In this document: positions 60,886-64,000 of the stretch, one piece after another
Layout of the letters: each line of letters opens with the position of its first letter
Position numbering within the stretch: the stretch's first letter is position 1
Assembly: GCF_002003265.1 (NCBI RefSeq)
Contig: NZ_CP019687.1
Coordinates: 3,849,501 to 3,913,500, forward strand
Source of the DNA: Paenibacillus larvae subsp. larvae
GTDB lineage: Bacteria; Bacillota; Bacilli; Paenibacillales; NBRC-103111
DNA length: 64,000 nucleotides
Direction: 5' to 3'
The notes under the pieces: model-generated
What the model saw: the letters and a program-made list of their open reading frames with translations, nothing else
Told to the model about the DNA's origin: nothing
The model's database searches: none
Translations under genes and position numbers: made by a program

Positions 60886-61905
60886 GTGTCGTCTGTTATT
60901 TTTATGAGTTCGTTGGAGAGGCAGGAACCCGGAGGGAAGCAGCTTCGGGCGTTTATTCAAATTGAGGAAAGGAATGGAGTATGGATTGGTTCCTGGAGGG
61001 AGGCCGAAGGGTCGGAACACAGCCCGAATACGTACGTCTGGTATCAGGGAGACCGGTTTGATGAGCTTATGGCATCTCTCCGTAAGCAGCTTCAGGAAAG
61101 AAGAAGGGAGGGTTTCGTTCCCTTAATTCAGACAGTTAACGGTCCTTCCGGAGCAGTAATATCCGATAAAGCCAGGAAGACCCAGATGATGATTTATTAT
61201 GCCGAGTGTCATCCGAACGAAGCGGTATACGAGCAGCTCCGCAAATGGAGGAGAGAACAATCTGCACTTGAAGGACGTTCACCTTTTATACTGGCATCTA
61301 ACAGAGTACTGCATATGATAGCCGCCTATCTTCCCCATACGAAGGAGGAATTACTGCAAATTCCCGGTTTTGGAGAGCAAAAAACGGGCAGGTACGGAGA
61401 AGAAATTATGCAGATTACCCGGCAGCATAACCGGAATACTGCCTTTCCGCTTGATTGGGTTTTAGGACGGATTGACGTAATGGCTTTTTCGGTCTGGATG
61501 GAACAAGAACAGGAAAAACGGGCCAAAAGGGATTTGGAACGGGAAGAGGGGAAAAGAAAGCTGCTGGAAGCATCAACAGAGGGGAGAACATTGGAGGAAC
61601 TGCGGGTAGAGCTGTCCATACCTAAACGCGAGCTTCTCCAATGGGTGGAAGAGTTGGACCGGGACGGGTACGAAATGGATGCTCTTGTAGAGAGCGGCCT
61701 GGAATCCATGACAGCGGAAGAACAACAACTGGTTATGGATCTGTTCAGACAAAAAGGGGAGCGCTATTTAAAACCTATCGTACAGCTCCTTTTCGATGAA
61801 AAAGAACAAAAACAGCTGGACATGGATCTTGTGTATGAAAAGCTCAGGCTGCTTCGGATTAAATACAGGAAGAACCTCCCTCCTGTTAAGCCTCAAGCGA
61901 GTTAA
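60886..61905 (+). CDS. HRDC-domain protein
   Basis: 339 residues from the GTG at 60886 (GAAGGAGG upstream). An N-terminal beta-rich part (SSVIFMSSLERQEPGGKQLR) is followed by an HRDC domain at about residues 130-205: VYEQLRKWRREQSALEGRSP, FILASNRVLHMIAAYLPHTK, ELLQIPGFGEQKTGRYGEEI. A charged helical C-terminus (EREEGKRKLLEASTEGRTLE) has a helix-turn-helix-like LEELRVELSIPKRELLQWVE. HRDC binds nucleic acid in RecQ helicases and RNase D. No helicase or nuclease domain is present, so the role is unknown; common in Paenibacillus. Confidence 0.85.
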   Translation: MSSVIFMSSLERQEPGGKQLRAFIQIEERNGVWIGSWREAEGSEHSPNTYVWYQGDRFDELMASLRKQLQERRREGFVPLIQTVNGPSGAVISDKARKTQMMIYYAECHPNEAVYEQLRKWRREQSALEGRSPFILASNRVLHMIAAYLPHTKEELLQIPGFGEQKTGRYGEEIMQITRQHNRNTAFPLDWVLGRIDVMAFSVWMEQEQEKRAKRDLEREEGKRKLLEASTEGRTLEELRVELSIPKRELLQWVEELDRDGYEMDALVESGLESMTAEEQQLVMDLFRQKGERYLKPIVQLLFDEKEQKQLDMDLVYEKLRLLRIKYRKNLPPVKPQAS

Positions 61906-62087
61906 GAGTGAGGTTTCATTCCGCATAGAACATGCCAACTTTTTAACATAAAATTCCATCGTCGGTTTCATAATTTTGTAAATGCACTATTCCTGATAGA
62001 TTTGTTGGCTTGAAACGGGCTGCTTTGTGGTATTCGACTTTTCCCTGTGGTAAGCTATAAGATATTACGGCAGGAAGGGAAGGTAGC

Positions 62088-64000
62088 ATGAGTAAACCTT
62101 TGTATGAACAAGATGAACACAAAGAAGATTCGGTAAAGCGCAAGCGTTTTTTATGGCGCATTAATATTTTCTTTTTTGCTGTTTTTTTACTTTTCTCAGC
62201 ATTAATTATCCGGCTTGCCATCATTCAGTTCGTCGAAGGAAAAGATCTGAAGGCACAGGAACAGCGGCGTACAGAGAGTAACTCCGTCATTCCGCCCGTA
62301 CGCGGCAATATCATGGATAAAGACGGCCAATTAATTGCCTTTTCACGGACGGTTCAGTCGCTTTATTTCCAGGTTGGGGGAAGAAACAGCTCCAAGAAAG
62401 ACAGGCAAGAAGTTGTAGACATGGCCAAAAAGCTGTCAGAAGCGCTGGCCAAGTTTACGAAGTCCGGGGAAACTCCGATGAGCACGGAAGAAATATTGGC
62501 AGCTATGGATCCCGGATTTGATATGGAATTAAAAACAAAAGCTCCTAAATCAGCTTATTCTGAACCAAGAAAAGTCAAGGCCGACTTAAGCAAGGAAGAA
62601 GTGGCCTATTTGATGGAGCACCGTGATGAATTCAAAGGCATTGATATTCTGGAGGAAAGTATCAGGGAATATCAGCATTTTGATGACCGCCCCTTCGCCG
62701 CCCAGCTTATCGGTTACATGAAAGTCTTTGGATCCGCAAAGAACAAAGACGGCGGTAAAGAAAAGTACCAGACCATAAAAGAGGGCTATACGAATGGGGA
62801 GGAAGTCGGTTTTGACGGAATCGAGTTCATGTACCAGGATGAGCTCCGGGGCAAAGAAGGCTCCAAAACATACCCGGTCAACTCTATAGGAAAAATCACA
62901 GGCAAGCCTGAGATTACCCCTCCCGTTAAAGGAAACAATCTGTTCCTAACCATTAAAAAAGATGTGCAGATGGATGCTCAGAAAGCAGTAGAGGAGCAAT
63001 TAAGTGCCCTTAAAACAAATGCTGCCCTCCGCAACAAGGCAAGAGCCTCCACACAGAACCCTCGTTCCGCTTTTGTCGTGGCCATAGAAGTGGACACTGG
63101 AAAAGTGGTGGCTATGGTTAATTATCCGGATTACGATACGAATGTTTGGAAAGGTGGAAGAATTAAACCGGAAGATTATAATAAAGTGGGAAAATTTATA
63201 AATAACGGTTCTATCCGGACTATGTACGGGGATTATCCGGACAATGAATTAAATAAACACCCTTCTTCCATCGTCTATTTAGGTTCCGTGATCAAACCTT
63301 TATCGGTCCTCGTTGGATTTAAAGAGGGGTTATTTAATCCTAATACGATTTATCAAGACACAGGGGTATTTACCTTTGGTAAAGACAAGCGTACGATCCG
63401 GAATGCGCCGGGGGTCCCGACGGGATCGATTAATGCCCAGATGGCCTTGAAGAATTCATCCAATACCTTTATGTCGGAAATGATCGGTATGGGCATGTAC
63501 CGTAAATATGGAAACAATGAGAATGATAAATCTTTACAGGTTTTAGACTCCTACTATAAACAATTCGGTTTGGGGACCCTTACGGGAAGCGGGCTTCCAA
63601 GTGAATACCCCGGAAGTTCGGAGTTCCTGAATACGAAAAATGACAGCGTCATGGATAACATTGTCCGTGCATCATGGGGACAAAAAGGCAAATACAGCAC
63701 ACTGCAGCTGGCCCAGTACGCCGCTACCCTGGCTAGCAGAGGCAAGCGGATGCAGCCCCAGTTTGTAGACAAAATAACAGACATACACGGAAATGTGGTT
63801 CAGGGTTTTGAGCCTAAAGAGATGCCTAAAGAAGACGGATCTCCGGATGTAACGTTATCCGAAACTGAATGGCAGTCCATTATTGGCGGGATGAGAAGTA
63901 ATGCTTATATCAATGCTCAAGGCACCAGTATAGATACGCTGCCTTATGATGTGGCCCGTAAAACGGGTACTTCTACCGAACAATATGGCGGCAAAACTGT
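62088..64000 (+). CDS. Penicillin-binding protein 2-type transpeptidase (runs off the window)
   Basis: ATG at 62088 after GGGAAGGTAG; 637 codons are visible and the 3' end is outside. An N-terminal cytoplasmic tail and TM (FLWRINIFFFAVFLLFSALI), then the dimerisation domain (PPVRGNIMDKDGQLIAFSRT). The transpeptidase contains SxxK in YLGSVIKPLSVLVG, SxN in KNSSNTFMSEM and KTG in ARKTGTSTEQYGG. Class B PBP of the MrdA/PBP2 type; cross-links peptidoglycan for elongation or sporulation. All three catalytic motifs are intact. Confidence 0.93.
   Translation, partial: MSKPLYEQDEHKEDSVKRKRFLWRINIFFFAVFLLFSALIIRLAIIQFVEGKDLKAQEQRRTESNSVIPPVRGNIMDKDGQLIAFSRTVQSLYFQVGGRNSSKKDRQEVVDMAKKLSEALAKFTKSGETPMSTEEILAAMDPGFDMELKTKAPKSAYSEPRKVKADLSKEEVAYLMEHRDEFKGIDILEESIREYQHFDDRPFAAQLIGYMKVFGSAKNKDGGKEKYQTIKEGYTNGEEVGFDGIEFMYQDELRGKEGSKTYPVNSIGKITGKPEITPPVKGNNLFLTIKKDVQMDAQKAVEEQLSALKTNAALRNKARASTQNPRSAFVVAIEVDTGKVVAMVNYPDYDTNVWKGGRIKPEDYNKVGKFINNGSIRTMYGDYPDNELNKHPSSIVYLGSVIKPLSVLVGFKEGLFNPNTIYQDTGVFTFGKDKRTIRNAPGVPTGSINAQMALKNSSNTFMSEMIGMGMYRKYGNNENDKSLQVLDSYYKQFGLGTLTGSGLPSEYPGSSEFLNTKNDSVMDNIVRASWGQKGKYSTLQLAQYAATLASRGKRMQPQFVDKITDIHGNVVQGFEPKEMPKEDGSPDVTLSETEWQSIIGGMRSNAYINAQGTSIDTLPYDVARKTGTSTEQYGGKT

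Noticed and set aside
1-64000. CRISPR array
   Set aside because: No set of regularly spaced direct repeats of 24-40 bp was seen; the only regular repeats are the zapA coding repeats and the transposon resolution site.

Overview
The window comes from a low/mid-GC endospore-forming Firmicute, most probably a Paenibacillus. I base this on the order pheS-pheT-zapA-cvpA-mutS2, a Phe T-box, a cobalamin riboswitch, two Spo0E-like phosphatases, DUF350/DUF420/DUF3055 proteins and the typical GGAGG ribosome sites. P. larvae would fit the IS load and the many broken genes, but the sequence alone does not prove the species.

Layout. (1) 1-10,235 is an accessory region. It holds an arsenic patch (arsC remnant, MarR-type regulator, arsM), a signalling locus (AimR/Rap-like TPR receptor, a 33-aa secreted peptide ORF and a Spo0E-like phosphatase), and the left part of a Tn4430-like Tn3-family transposon. 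The transposon end cuts the receptor gene. It carries two divergent Ena-like (spore-appendage type) passenger genes, a resolution site, tnpI and a tnpA truncated by IS3-family elements. (2) 10,267-24,650 is core genome: aldo-keto reductase, signal peptidase I, tRNA-Pro/tRNA-Gly, T-box-pheST, an unusually long ZapA coiled-coil fusion, cvpA, a CuA-type cupredoxin lipoprotein, mutS2 and pspA. (3) 24,650-31,810 holds DUF350, a 27-aa membrane microprotein, a zinc-ribbon-like protein, a frameshifted BMP lipoprotein, an MFS transporter, alaR-alaT-like genes, Spo0E and a decayed lipoprotein. (4) 31,900-42,072 is a riboswitch-controlled cobalamin uptake/salvage operon (btuFCD, cobT, cobU, cbiB, cobS, cobD, cobQ, frameshifted pduO). 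(5) 42,069-51,203 holds RluA, an ArsC/Spx-like protein, an M50 protease, a tandem DGQHR (DndB-like) pair without dnd partners, an aldo-keto reductase and a double glycosyltransferase fusion. (6) 51,497-56,938 holds a MarR regulator, a 5'-3' exonuclease and an ATP-grasp amidoligase-like locus (Gly/Ser-tailed secreted protein, glutathionylspermidine-synthase-like enzyme, membrane protein, DUF350, DUF420). (7) 57,145-64,000 holds Fur-box-feoAB, a decayed secreted protein, DUF3055, an HRDC protein and a penicillin-binding protein running off the end.

The most interesting system is spread over two loci. PspA-DUF350 (23.9-25.2 kb) and the GSP-synthase-like/DUF350/Gly-Ser-tail locus (53.0-56.3 kb) are each preceded by a sequence matching an ECF (SigW-type) promoter, TGAAAC-N16-CGT(A/T). 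In enterobacteria the same families sit together (yjfIJKLMC, ygiBC). The sequence therefore suggests a co-regulated envelope-stress peptide-modification system. Several genes are broken at short G or A/T homopolymers (pduO, the Gly-Ser protein, the TM protein, an Ena-like gene). These may be real decay or base-calling errors and should be checked in reads.
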